In this document: positions 12,901-24,329 of the stretch, one piece after another
How positions within the stretch are numbered: the stretch's first letter is position 1
Layout of the letters: each line of letters starts with the position of its first letter
Origin: Lunularia cruciata
Taxonomy: Eukaryota > Streptophyta > Marchantiopsida > Lunulariales > Lunulariaceae
Length of the DNA stretch: 64,000 nt
Direction: 5' to 3'
NCBI GenBank assembly: GCA_948567375.1
Contig: OX419761.1
Coordinates: 48,672,501-48,736,500, forward strand
The notes under the pieces: model-generated
Databases searched by the model: none
Told to the model about the DNA's origin: nothing
Seen by the model: the letters and a program-made list of their open reading frames with translations, nothing else
Program-made: the position numbers and the translations under genes

Positions 12901-14033
12901 CTTAGCTTCAGCAGCTGTGTTGATAGCAAATGAGGCTTCAGCTTCCAAATCAGCAATTTGAGACTGAACATTAGCAATTTTGCTTTGCAAAAATCCACTT
13001 CGTCTTTCCAGAATTTCTGCCGCTTGTTTGGAAGAACGTTCTGCGTAATAACCCTCTCCAAGCAAAACCTGAACTATCGCCACCAGCCATTCAACAGGAA
13101 CAATCACGAAGATATGAGATTTACGGCCGACTGTACCTTAGCTCTATCACAAAAAATCCTCACTAAGTGCCATCACTAAGATCCAGCAGGTTGGGAAACC
13201 CTGAAGTGTCATCATAAAGAACAGAGACAGCAATGCTTTCAAGATGTGCACGCAAAAACTTCAGCTTAGCCTGAGTGACACAAGAACTTGCGATAGCCAG
13301 ATAGGTGAACAAAATGTCCACTCCAAATAGAACTGGGCACTGACGCAGTCTAAATAATACCAGATCAAACCTGCAATAGACCTAAAAGTCTTGCAAGCAT
13401 TTCTGTACTCCAATTCTACATCACTCCGGAAACTAGTACACTAGGTATGAAATATACCAGAAATTCATTTGTGTGTATCAAACGTCCAGGGAAAAACGCG
13501 GCCTTTCCAAAAGGTACCTGAAAGTGAATAAATAACAAATAACAATTTAAGAATGTGAAGATTTCCCCAGCTCTGGGCGGTACATATACTGAGAAGGCTT
13601 TTGCAGCAAATCTCTCTCGAAATCCTCATAAAACTTATGATGAGCTTGGTCTTAGCGGCTTATGCTTCCTGATGCGGAAATAAATCGAAGGCACAAATCG
13701 GCAAGAAAATAAGAGTCGTTCATCGAGAAAAAAAATAGAACGCCTCGATAGGTACATTGCAATGCGCAAAGGAACGTCTAGAAAATATCAGAAGCCATGT
13801 AAAAGACGAACCATGATCTTATGAGAGACAAAATCAGGAAGGTCCAGGATGAGCTTGGATAAATCCTTGTTCTCATCATTGTAACTCTGCAGTTCCTTCA
13901 CGTGCTCTTGCTGCTTGACTATCTCTTCCTGCACTTGCTTAGCAGCCCTCTCCGCGTCTGCAATCGATACTGTCTCAGACAAAGGTATCACTGTGCCCTT
14001 TTCCTTACTTACAGACATCTTTGACAACTCCAT
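9937..14033 (-). CDS. URI1: URI/RMP-like unconventional prefoldin (RPB5-interacting protein), 9 exons
   Basis: URI-family proteins are prefoldin-like co-chaperones that bind RNA polymerase subunit RPB5 and work with the R2TP complex in polymerase assembly. I assemble nine exons: 14033-13812, 13517-13458, 13068-12901, 12740-12653, 12404-11731, 11404-11368, 11196-11036, 10381-10229 and 10035-9937. The total is 1662 bp and 553 residues, with matching phases and GT-AG introns. Exons 1-4 encode the alpha-prefoldin fold: an N-terminal coiled coil, the beta part VPFGKAAFFPGRLIHTNEFL, then LLGEGYYAERSSKQ and a second coiled coil. Exon 5 is acidic (DMSDEEELSDEEGNGEEDE). Exon 8 starts AFSGRVTEHN and exon 9 carries SKPVSKFRQMR, both typical of plant URI C-termini. 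ATG 14033 is the first in-frame ATG; 14018 is a possible alternative. Least certain are 37-bp exon 6, the exon 7 acceptor (TTAG at 11197) and the exon 9 acceptor (GAG at 10036). Confidence 0.9.
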
Positions 14034-14694
14034 AACGTCCAAATGGATTCCCTCTCCTTTGAGAGCAGAGCATCTGGATAAATCACACGCTACTCATAAA
14101 ACCTCTACGACATGGCACCAGAGAAAAGGAAGGCAGCTGAACCCCTGGTGAGCAACAGAATCAACATCTGCACGAAATTCCTACTTTATTCTCCTCAATG
14201 CTAAACTCCTCGGAGTCCGGCTTCAATTGGTTCGCGCTGAAGAGAAACTGGTTCCCTGTTCTGTTTAGAATTTGATCCCACATCAAAATTTCTCCGATCC
14301 CCAGCAACTCCGCAATCAGCTGGCTCATAAAACACTACTGTTCCACCTGCTCTCCCTGCCAACAGCATTTTCCCTCCGATTCGTCCATCTATACCCCACC
14401 CGCGAGATACGATGCCGAAATCTTCAACTCGATCTCACCTTTTGCAAATTCAAAAACGTTCTTGCTCGGAAGTGAGTTGTGGGAATCCCGGGTACGAGGT
14501 GGAGGTCCTGCTGCTCCACAGCTGCAGGGCACATTTGTAATTTAGAATGCTATTCACACAGTAAAACGGAATGTCCGTCTCCGTAACCATCAACATCAAC
14601 GGAAAGGAGACTCCGTTAGATTGCTCCGTTCGCATCACCGTGAGTTACCCCGGTACGTTAGGCAACGTTATATGGACGGATAGGATAGTTAGGT
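14034..14694. promoter_or_regulatory. Probable URI 5' UTR and promoter region
   Basis: The stretch lies between the URI start codon and the edge of the retroelement block. It is pyrimidine-rich on the plus strand at about 14280-14400. I see no clear TATA box or second gene. Assignment is from position only. Confidence 0.35.
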
Positions 14695-14730
14695 TATATG
14701 GACTGCTTGGATATCCAAGCAGTCCATATA
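14695..14730. repeat. 36-bp perfect palindrome at the genic/retroelement boundary
   Basis: Each 18-base arm (TATATGGACTGCTTGGAT) is followed immediately by its exact reverse complement, with no spacer. The core TGCTTGGATA recurs once more at 14731-14740. Base composition changes here from gene-like to AT-rich repeat DNA. Confidence 0.95.
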
Positions 14731-15109
14731 TGCTTGGATATTAGGGGGTTTCATAAATCGTGGTGGTTGCCGTTTATTGGATAAATAACAAATTTCATAA
14801 TTATTTTTCGTGAACTTGGTAGTGAGATGAAGTGTTAATAACTTACCTCACCTAAATGGTGTAATAGGTATTTATTGCAAGTTGCATTCATTTAAAAATA
14901 TCAAGCATAATATTATATTATGGATATTTAAGTATGCAATATCAAAATAAACATTAGTCTGAAGAGGAATGTGACTTATTTCATTTATAAATATCAGGCA
15001 AATGTTATAAGTATTTAGGTGGGTCATATCAAAATAAATATTACACAAAAGAGTTAACGGGAGTTATTTATTTATTTATTTATGATATTATTAGAAACAT
15101 ATTGTTTAT

Positions 15110-15790
15110 AATGGCACGAGAGAGTGGATATTTGGTTTGGAGAGAGTGTCCATATGTTTTGTAACCAACACATGAGTGGATATTTGGTTTGGAGAGAGCG
15201 TCCATATGTTTTGTAACCAACACATGTCAACATAGACTTATACTTGGTTCGAGATGATTAGGTGATAATAGTGGAGATAGTTGTTACGAACCCTATGTCT
15301 GATATAGTTTTAGAGGGAGTGATTACCTGTCCCCTTGGATGGGCAACTAGTGTAGCAATAGCAACTTGTAAGGTCTCCAAGTATAGGGGTATGCAGTGAG
15401 GTCATCTCTTTGTTCCTCTAGCCTTGGAGTTTTATGGAGCGATGGACACAACGTTTTACACATTTGTCAAGAGTGCACGAGAGCTTATTATGTTAGGCAC
15501 CTAGGGGTACCACTCATATTTTAGATGGCATCTGTCGAGTGTTCTACAAAGGGTAGTGGTTAGTGCAATCCATAAGAGAGCAATCACACTAGGTGATGCT
15601 TCTTTAGGTGCTCTAGTTGTTTGTAGACTGTATGACTTGCATAGCTCAGATATCTTAGGTGCAATAGGGCAGATTTTCTCATATCAACTCTATTGGGGCT
15701 TAGCCCCATTTTACCTATTTTGCCTCATCCTTGTACTGCTTGATGGGGTTGTCCCATCCTTTGTGTTTTCTACGGGATCACCCTTTCTCT
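15110..15790 (+). mobile_element. LINE-like element, copy A (5'-truncated 3' end)
   Basis: Translation in shifting frames gives the C-terminal part of the same ORF2 seen at 59180-60240: ARESGYL, then DLYLVRDD, a GVITCPLGWA-like motif, FVPLALE and AITLGDASLG. The nucleotide 3' tail GGGGCTTAGCCCCATTTTACC is shared with copies B-E. Several stop codons interrupt it. A 52-bp stretch is tandemly duplicated near its 5' edge (15122-15173 and 15174-15225). Confidence 0.75.
15122..15225. repeat. 52-bp tandem duplication inside LINE copy A
   Basis: The unit starting GAGTGGATATTTGGTTTGG occurs at 15122 and again at 15174, differing at about one position. No other LINE copy in the window has it, so the duplication is recent and local. 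Confidence 0.9.
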
Positions 15791-16154
15791 CACTTATTTC
15801 ATTTGAAAATATCAAGCAAAATGTTATGGATATTTAGGTGTGCCATATCAAAATGAATGTTAGTTAGAAGAGGTAACATGACTTATTGATTGGTTAAGAG
15901 GTAACATGACTTTTTTGGAGGGTGATTTGTGAGAATTTTTGGCAGATATCATATGGTCCAAAACATGTTGTCCTCCCAAAGCTATTTGAATTGGATTTCA
16001 CCATTTGTGTAGATTTCATCAATGTGTGCTAATACTCTTGTAACATTTTAGTAAACTAAGAAACAAGTTTAGTAGTTTCAATTTGGTGTGATGGTTCTTT
16101 TCAATAAAAGGCAAGGGAGATCAAGAGTTATGGAAAATTATCCCTACCACCCTC

Positions 16155-16202
16155 AAAATTTCTTGACCTCAACCAACAAATTGGTTGAGGTCAAGAAATT
16201 TT
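16155..16202. repeat. Perfect 22-bp inverted repeat with a 4-base loop
   Basis: Arms 16155-16176 and 16181-16202 are exact reverse complements around CAAA. The arm includes TTTCTTGACCTCAACCAA. It lies just upstream of the degenerate coding stretch at 16251-16990. Confidence 0.95.
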
Positions 16203-16250
16203 ACTCCAAAAGGGCAACAAAAATTATGCAATAGGAGATCAAGTGCCTAG

Positions 16251-16990
16251 TTGCATTGCATGCTCACATTTGGATTCAGAACCAAGACCTTTAGACTCAC
16301 ATTTGATTCACAACCAATACAATCATTAGGGAAGTTTGGAGAATTGTTGAGGATGGTATCTTGCATGCTAAGCAAAACAAAAGGGGACAAACGGTTCCGC
16401 ATGGTAGCCCATCATTATGGCCAAATTTTGGATTATTTGGAAGACCTTGATCATTTTGCACAAATTCATGGCTGGAATTGCAAAAAACATTTTTAGAAAT
16501 CCATTGCTTCTAGTTTCATGGTCACATTTTTGGTTTGAGAGGAGCAAGGATTTCCTACTTTTATGACAAGAGATAGATTATACAAGAAATGGTTGAGATA
16601 TATGAAATCATACAAAAAAGCTCAAGAGTTGAAAAATGAGTCTATTGGAGGACTCATGGAAAAGGATTATGGCAAAGGGTGGAGAAATATAAACAAAAAA
16701 TTGAATGGAATGTGCACACATTTTGCTAGAATAGAAGCCATGTTTGGAAATAGAGCCAATATTACTTCACCTGCTACTGTAATTTTGGGAGATTTAAATC
16801 CCAATTCATCCAAGGTTACTGCTGAGGAGGTTCTTGAATGTGACAAAACCATCTTGATAGACTCTCAATTCCCGATGGTGTTAGATTAGAGATAGAGAAG
16901 ATGAAAGTTGAGATTGAGAAGAAATTGAGGGTTGATAAAAGGAAAGCTAGGGCAAAAAGACAAAAGTTCAAGGAGATGAGTCTAGAGTCA
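16251..16990 (+). pseudogene. Degenerate coding stretch, possibly Myb/SANT-like protein of a DNA transposon
   Basis: Open segments at 16251-16496 and 16563-16889 encode lysine-rich, helical-looking protein. The second starts MTRDRLYKKWLRYMKSYKKA and contains LNGMCTHFARIEAMFGNRAN. The pattern C-x-H-x-R-[IM]-[ED]-A-[ML]-F-G recalls the region after the Myb/SANT-like domain in plant transposon-derived proteins; that match is from memory and tentative. After the stop at 16889 the charged, coiled-coil-like character continues in other frames to about 16990, so the copy is frameshifted. The arrangement would suit an accessory protein of a PIF/Harbinger-type element, but no transposase was seen nearby. 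Confidence 0.35.
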
Positions 16991-17711
16991 AAAGCACACT
17001 CATGAAATCAAAATGAGCCTCTTGTGAGGAGGAAAATCTCTTGAGGAAATAAGTTACAATTTCAAAGTTCTAACTCAAGTTCATCAAGAAATCAAGACTT
17101 TGGCTACATGTTACAATCCTAAGCCAAAAAATCTTATTCCAAATTCATACTCTAGTGACAACAAATATGATACCACCATGGGAGAGACTTCCATGTAATC
17201 GGAGTATGTTTATGATTAAAGATAACATTTGACTACTTTGTGATCCAATGTGTAATGATTGTTGATGATTATATGAGATTTGAGATTTTTGTATAAGTGC
17301 TATAGATTGCTAAAACAAGGACACTTAACAAAAGTCCAAAAAGCCATTCTAAATAGACTTCTCACACTCAAAGTTGAGCAAAATAAGTGCTTAGAGATGC
17401 ACATTCGAACCCAAAAGAGCATCATGCTCCTAACCAGTCCTTAAAATGGCATGCATTGGCACTTGCCAATGCTTGCTCGTCAAGAGACACTTGCTGATGT
17501 TTGTCAAAGAATGGGTAAGGTTTTGGATAGTACCTAGTGCTACATGATGGTGCATGTCAAAGAATGTGTAAGTATATTAATGGCACCCAATGACACCAAT
17601 TGGATATAGAAGGCATGCAATGGCATCCGTCATAAGCAATTAGCACTTGCAAGAACCAATTGGTACCCAAGAAAAGTGAATAAATTGCATGTATTTTAAC
17701 GGATTCACATT

Positions 17712-17859
17712 CACATGATATGAGGTATGAGAGTGAAGCAAAGTGAAAATGGAAATAAATGTAGAATCAAAAATATGATACATATCACATGATATGAGGT
17801 ATGAGAGTGAGGCAAAGTGAGAATGGAAATAAATGTATAATCATAAATATGATACATAT
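17712..17859. repeat. 74-bp tandem duplication
   Basis: The unit beginning CACATGATATGAGGTATGAG occurs at 17712 and 17786 with only a few substitutions. It ends in an AT-rich stretch around ATATGATACATAT. Confidence 0.9.
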
Positions 17860-19869
17860 GATGTGTATAAATATGTAGTCCCTAAGGCTAGTCACTATGC
17901 TAGAGGATAAGGAGGTAAAGAAGATGAAGGAGATGCAACATGGAGTCTACATGCAATTGCATCCTCAAGTTTGTGTTGGTATACATCATGTAGGATCCTA
18001 AATGGACTCAATGACCACCAAAGGTGTCACTCGCTCTCATCTAAGGGTCGCTGCTTGATACCACTAGCTAGAAGGTCATACGGATCATTTTTATAAGAAC
18101 TCAGTCTATCATACGTCCATTCTTCTTCTACCCAACTAACAATAGATTGATCATCATGGACAAATCTATCCAAAGCTATCATCAAAGGGGTTGAATGACC
18201 AAGTGTATGATGATCTCTTTGTCTTGTAAGGACAAAAGTAGGGAGGGTAGATCACACCATGTAGATGGTTCCTACCATAAGAGTGTATGTAATCATCCAA
18301 GATCAAAAGATCACAAAGAGGTAAACCTAATGAAGTAAGATGCTCATATGATCTAGCTCTGAGTCCTTTGAACTCATCTTATTGGAGATCTATAGAATAC
18401 AAATAGGCCATGAATTGAGACCCAATGTGAATTCCCTCTAGGAGCTCTGACCATTGCCAAATGCTTTGTAGCAACAACTAAATTCTATCACGTGGAAGAT
18501 CTACCCACAAGATAACCTCAAAGCGTAACAAACAAAACTAAATGAAATAGGTAACATCAAAATGTGCTACCCACCCTATGGGACCGACTATGTGTGAGGG
18601 AACTAGCCATGCCTAATGGTTCAGCTCTCCCACACATTGTAACCAATGCTACCATGAAGCCATAATGATGACAAACAACAAGTAACATCCACAACAATAA
18701 TCATCTTCCATAAAAATCCTAGGAAGAGAATTCATACTTTACTCTCTTAAAAGACAAAGCCTCTTTCTAAACTTATTTTGAGTCTCCTGAGTCACCACCA
18801 CAAATGGGAGACAAAAGTTTGGGTCTCTTGAGTCCAACACTACGGGGTAACACATGGGTGGCATCTGTCTGGTTTTGCATCTCTTCATGTGAAGGCAGAA
18901 TGCAGTGCTAGTGAGCAATTTTATGGAGTCTTGGTCCAAGATTAGCTATAAGAGCCCTCAGCTGAGCTAGACTACTCTCACTCTTCTCTATTTAAACATA
19001 TGCACTCTTGCACCTCTCCATAGCAAATGCTAACTCTTGTGCATGATTTTGTAATTGGTTCCTATAACCCTTGGTAGCAACACCTAGGATATCCAAGTCC
19101 AAGTGAGCCAATCTCTACTCTCTCTCCATCTCATAGCTAATAAATGTTAGATGCATCTGTTCCTTTGTAGCAAGAGTATCCTCTTGCTCATAAAGGAATC
19201 TTTCTCTCTCAAACAATAGTCTATCCTACTCCTTTAAGCTCTCCAATTTACTCTCTTGCTAAGGGACTAATCTCTTTGTCCTCTAAACTCTCCAATCTAC
19301 TCTCTCACTTAACAAGAAGTCTCTCTTGCTCCTTAGCAACTCAAACACAATCATCTAATACATGCTCTATGTCAACAAAACAAGAGGAGGAAGGGACTCT
19401 TAGGTGTGAAGGTGGAGGTGCACTCTCTAGGGATGGAGACAAGGAAGAAGGAACTATCTCAAAGGATGAAGATATACAAGGAACTCTCTCAAGATAACTA
19501 TCACTCCCTAGCTCCATTAATGGTAAGGCATGTATCTCAACATGAATCTATTGAACACTTGTTCACAATAGATAACATATAGTCATCCACCAAGTAAAAC
19601 TCTCTATCAATCAAGTAAAACTCTCTATCAATCAAGTAAGTACATAATTCATTATTTAAGGCATATTAAATTAACTCATTTATTAAATCTAATAACGGTA
19701 TATACAATAAATACTTTTAATATTTTCTAACAAGGAAAACATAAAAATATGCCAAAACTCTATACACCAAAACTATATAATCAATTACTCACCATCATCA
19801 TCACTCTCATCCTCACCCTCTCCATCTCATTATCATCACCCTCACTATTGCATATAATCTCCTCTTATA
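17860..19869. other. Unassigned repeat-type DNA
   Basis: No coding frame or element could be recognised. The plus strand is pyrimidine-rich (many CTCT runs) from about 18700 to 19500. A short tandem (CAAGTAAAACTCTCTATCAAT) lies at 19591-19640. Probably an older, fully decayed repeat. Confidence 0.3.
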
Positions 19870-21900
19870 AAGGAATGAGACCAAGGAGAGAAATAAGAGA
19901 ATGGAAGATCATAATGGGACACTTGAATGAGTGAAAATCTAAATATCTAACATGAACTTAGGCTTTGGTAATCATAGAGAAGTATCCAAGGCTCTTGAGA
20001 AGCTTCTCAATAAGCTTCTTAAAAATTGTCTGCTTGGAGTGCAAGCCAAGTTAACTGGGAAGCTTTCTTTTAGAAACCATCTACTTGGCGTACAAACTAA
20101 GTTAGCCAAGAAGTTTACTTTAGAAGCAATCTACTTGGCATGCAATCTAAGCTAGCCAAGAAGTTTCCTTTAGAAGCAATCTACTTGGCATGCAATCTAA
20201 GCTAGCCAAGAAGCTTTTCAAGAAACTTCTCCCTTGGCATGCACATACCCAACACTTGGAAGGTACCAAGTAGCTTCCTAGATGCCTTTAGAATATTCTT
20301 AGCTAATTTGACCTATTTGCTATTTTATTAATCTTAACTAACTCATTGGTAAACTCTGTATTGTTACATATCCCCCCACCACTTGTTGGTGATGTCCTCG
20401 ACACCATGGAAACTTCAAACTATTGGATAGTTATTTGTGCATTCTACAGATGAGAAAGAGATTCCCAAGTGGCATCATGAAGGAGATACTCTTTCTAGAG
20501 GACGTTATACTCTATATGTTGTTGGCGGTTGCATTGGATGTGTTGATGTGCAAGGATACAATCAACTTCATACTCCTCATGATCGTTGATAGGGATGGGC
20601 AGAGGGAGAGGTTGCAACAAGAGGAAAAAGAATTAGATTAGGACTTAAAAAGAGTTTCAACTTAAAAGCATGAAAGATAAGGTGGATTTGCATATGACAA
20701 GGCAATGCAAGTTGATCAACAATAGGAGAAATGATTTGGGTGACATCAAATGGTCCTATCCAATTAGGAGCAAGTTTAAAGCCTTGGGTATCAAGTAGGA
20801 GGGGTAGGTCACTAGAGGAGAGCATGACCTTATCACCAAATTGAAAGGTGGGATAACAATGATGGTGGTCCGCATATTATTTCTAATGATTTTGAGCAAC
20901 AAGGAGATGAGATTTGGCTTGTTGGAGGGATTGTGATATGGTAGTCAAGCAGTTGGAAGTATGAGTGACATGAGATAGAGGAGGAGAAAGAGGAAATCTG
21001 GAACAAGTGGATCTTGGCTAAAATTAAGGAAGAAAGGAGAGAATCTGGTGCTTACCTATTGGGAATTTTTGTAGGCAAACTCAGCAACTTCAAAACATTC
21101 ATCCTAGTTAGTATGGTGAACAATGATGAAGGCAAAAAGGTATGAAGTATATCTTCCAAGGTGTGATTTGCATTTTTGGTTTATGGATTAGTTTGAGGAT
21201 AATAGGCCATGGACAAAATAAGCTTGGTCCCAAATATATAGAAGAGTGCTTGCCAAAATTTTCCAATGAATCAAGGATCACGATTGGAGATGAGTACACA
21301 AGCATCCCATGATGCTTGAAGACATTGTTGTAGTAGATCTGGGCCAATGGTTGAGAATCCACAATATCAAAGGTTGGTGCCAAGTAGATTTACTTATCAA
21401 GCTTACCCACAAACACCATGATTGTTATGTGACCTTGCTTTGTTTTGAGCAAGGATGTGATGAGATCTAAGCTAACATAATCTCATTGAGTAGATGGAAT
21501 GGGGAGTGGTTGAAGAAGTCCACTTGGTTTTTGGTTGTTGGCCTTCTTGTGTTAGCAGCTCTCACAAGATTAGACAAACTTGGGAACATCTTGTGCCACG
21601 TTGAGCCACTACCATTGGCGTTGTAAGGTACCTAAGGTCTTTTCCACACCTATATGACCAGCAATTGGTTAGTCATGGGCTTCTTGAAGGCGCACAAGTT
21701 TGAGATCACCCTTGGTTGGAACATAGATCCAATTCTCATAAAATAGAAGATCTTCCTTTGATTGGTAAGTCATGGGCTTCTAATGTATGAGAACCGGATC
21801 TATGTTCCAAGTGCCACTCATTGATGCTTCTAGATAGGTTATAGGGAAAATGGATCAACAATTGGTGATGCCCAAAGATGTAGGACAAAGAAAGATGCTA
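19870..21900 (-). mobile_element. Chromovirus (Ty3/gypsy) copy 1: 3' LTR plus integrase end, 5'-truncated
   Basis: Read on the minus strand, decayed integrase comes first (21383-21108, including LAQIYYNNVFKHHGM), then the integrase C-terminus (20825-20577, including KLAPNWIGPF and HLIFHAFKLK). A purine-rich tract TGGTGGGGGGA (near 20371-20382) and an LTR starting TGTAACAATA at 20368 follow. The LTR runs to about 19870 and aligns with the LTR parts of copy 2. Reverse transcriptase and gag are absent. Stops and frameshifts are frequent. Confidence 0.75.
20033..20232. repeat. 50-bp tandem repeats within the chromovirus LTR
   Basis: The unit starts ACTTGGCATGCAATCTAAGC and recurs at 20083, 20133 and 20183, exactly 50 bp apart, with a diverged unit before them. 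Related units of about 51 bp occur in copy 2 (41181, 41232). Repeats in this part of an LTR are often enhancer-like; that role is inference. Confidence 0.9.
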
Positions 21901-22888
21901 GAAGACATAGAGTTTAGCATTTAAGAGCAGGTGACACAAGGAGATGCGCAATGATGTTTGTTATTGCTACAAGACAAGACTATTTACAATAGGTTGGTGC
22001 TAGGCAACACCCTTAAGTGTTGGTGATTTAACTCAAAAATTGAATCCAAAATTGATTATGAGGTTAGAAAACAAAAAAAAAATAGCCAGAAAGGGAGGAG
22101 AATATGAGAAAAGATACCTATGGGCAAGGGTAGTGTAACCCAAGGGTTATTCTCAAGCCAAGAACATCAAGATTAACCTCCTTGATTCCATCAAGGGCAA
22201 TTTGAACATGGTGTTTATCCATCCAAGACTATTTTATGAAGGTCATTGGGATTTGAATTGTGTGAAAAGCAATTAACCAATCTCCTTTATGAGTATTGTT
22301 CATGTCCTAACTATCAAAAAAATTCTCATAACTCCAGATTTTTGCTATGGAAATTTATGTCTACACCATCTTTCAAAACTAAAGTCCCACTCAAACACTC
22401 CCAAATCTCTCTTATGAAACTTGGTTATCTTTCTAAACTTGCTCTCCTCTCAAAACTTTATCTCTTGCCAAGCTTTCTCTCCTCTCTCCTTCTCTTTCTC
22501 TTCCAAACCCTCTCAAACCCCTCCCAAAAGGCACTCCTCTTCTCCTTCTATTTTTAAGCTACCTCTTTCAAATGGCACACTCCTCCTTTGAAAAACCAAA
22601 TTGCCCTCTTGTTAGTGAAATGTGAGAAATGGTGACTTTTGCAAGAAAGTGCACATTTATATAGAGACTTGCATGAATTGTTAAATCTATATTTCTTGAG
22701 AAAAAAATCAAAATTTACCACTTAGAAAAAAAAATTGAGCATCAATTTCACAACAACATACCACATGACACATTATCAATTGGTGCTACCCAAATGCTTG
22801 CCTCAAGAACAAGTCCCACCTAGTGCCTACCCAAGTCTACAGGTGGATGCCCTTACAATCCACCCATCTTGCAATTATAAGTGCCAAT
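21901..22888. other. Unassigned, pyrimidine-rich stretch
   Basis: A plus-strand frame at 22246-22557 encodes a Ser/Leu/Phe-rich sequence produced by CTCT-rich DNA. Nothing supports it as a gene. No element was recognised. Confidence 0.3.
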
Positions 22889-23624
22889 TGTAATACTCTG
22901 AGGATAGGAGACCTGAAGAGAAACACACACTTTCACACTCAAACTCCGATGCCCCAAAGGAGCACCTTCTCTTTATTATATAGGCAAAGCGGATCTCCTC
23001 CAATGAAGCTCCACCATAGGATTAGGTACATAGATAGGTGACATGTCAGCAAGATCCACCCTTGGATTACTTGCTTGGATGGGTGACATGTCGGTACTGG
23101 TCCTATATGGTTGGTCAAACAAGCTTTGACCGGAGTGAATCTTTTAAGGAATCTTCCTGTAGGAATCTCAAAATCATGTGGGTGAGGTACCATTGGAAAG
23201 CTCTCAATGAGACAAAGCAGGGGGAGGGAAGACCATCCTTTCCTCCATTAGGGGGGGGATTTTGCACATTTTTTAGGCCTAATTCATCCGTTTAGGCCTC
23301 CGAAATTGCCTTCAAAGATTTCAGACATATTTCGGTTCCAACTCTATTAGTAAAAGTCCCCTTTTGGTGATACCTCTTTCTGATCAGTCCATCCTGTGTA
23401 ACATCCTTCCAGATGTTACCAACCCAATTCTCACCTTCAAATCATATGTCTAGCTATTGGTTCTAAGGTTTTCAAATCTATTTTGGTTTTCTGCCCTATT
23501 AGTAGAAGTACCCTTTTGGTGATACTTTTATCTGATCTATTTTGACCATCATTTATAACATCATTCCAGATGTTACCAAACCAAATTTCACATCTAGATC
23601 ATATGGTTAGCTCTTGGTATTACA
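22889..23624. mobile_element. 736-bp LTR-like element, copy 3 (opposite orientation to copies 1 and 2)
   Basis: It starts TGTAATACT and ends GGTATTACA, giving TG...CA ends with an inverted TGTAATAC/GTATTACA. It is the reverse complement of the elements at 50564-51299 and 51312-52022, and its length equals that of the first. It contains the same pair of duplicated units, here 157 bp apart (ATCATATG at 23441 and 23598). No matching 5-bp target duplication is visible. Orientation of transcription is not settled. Confidence 0.65.
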
Positions 23625-23708
23625 ACTACCATTCGAGGAGGAGGTTATAGACCCTCGATCCGTTGATTTCATCCAGGCAACTATGTATATTTACAGCAGA
23701 TAGCACCG

Positions 23709-23942
23709 ATGACACTTGATGTTTTGACAAGCCGCATTATCTTGAGAGTGCCTGAGGTTTTGCTATCTGGAGTCCTTGTGTTAGAAGGACGTGATGGTGT
23801 TGTTTGGAAGGATCATATGCGCAATTGTGCGCCATGCCACCTCCCAAACATTGATGGTACTATGGACCCAAGCTTGGCACTTGTACGTGCAGGCTTGAGG
23901 TGTATGTTATGTGGCTCTTTTGGTGGAGCTGCTACTATGTAA
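23709..23942 (+). pseudogene. Cys-rich fragment, possibly part of a retroelement zinc-finger region
   Basis: A 77-residue open frame with two C-x2-C pairs (NCAPCHLP and CMLCGS) separated by GTMDPSLALVRAGLR. The spacing would suit half of a zinc-binding domain such as a PHD finger, but the rest is missing. Codon use and the conserved look suggest coding descent. It lies 85 bp from the LTR-like element and may be internal sequence of that or of the element at 27.1-29.6 kb. I do not recognise the family. Confidence 0.35.
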
Positions 23943-24289
23943 CTATGACTTCTCCTTAACCTTCAATGTCCTATGGTATGTTAGACATTAGTAAAACTGA
24001 TCATTTTATTGTTTCAATTCTCTCTAGGAGTAAAGCAAATGCTCTTTCTCCATCCATAAAACAATTACCCATGAGGATATGGAAAATTTGAACACTTTGC
24101 ATCATTCTCTTTATGTTAGGTTTAAATCATACTTAGTAATGAGTTTCTACAATGAAACTTGGAGTAATGAAATGAATTTGGAGAAAAAGTATTATTAAAA
24201 TGGACCATAAATGCAAAGCATAAAATATTCCTAAAGCTTTCATTCAAACTGATTTGCATGAAGGAAATATTGGATGTTTAGTTAAATTT

Positions 24290-24293
<4 letters not shown>

Positions 24294-24326
<33 letters not shown>
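24294..24326. repeat. (AT)n microsatellite
   Basis: About 16 AT dinucleotides in AT-rich surroundings. Confidence 0.95.

Positions 24327-24329
<3 letters not shown>

Larger units (their letters stand above)
14886..15890. repeat. About 93-bp repeat units, two in tandem plus a third after LINE copy A
   Basis: Units begin TTCATTT.AAAATATCA at 14887 and 14980. A third, beginning at about 15798, follows LINE copy A. All continue with a run like GGATATTTAGGTGTGCCATA. The LINE fragment therefore sits between members of one short repeat array, either by insertion into it or by co-amplification. Confidence 0.7.

Noticed and set aside
12685-13107. Single long frame at URI exons 3-4 as one exon
   Set aside because: A conserved donor at 12900 and acceptor at 12741 split it; the read-through part is not URI-like.
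17440-17650. Possible CRISPR-like or satellite array of TTGGCAC/TTGCCA motifs
   Set aside because: Motif spacing is irregular and the intervening lengths vary; a plant nuclear context makes CRISPR untenable.
22246-22557. 103-codon plus-strand frame
   Set aside because: Low-complexity Leu/Ser/Phe sequence from CT-rich DNA.
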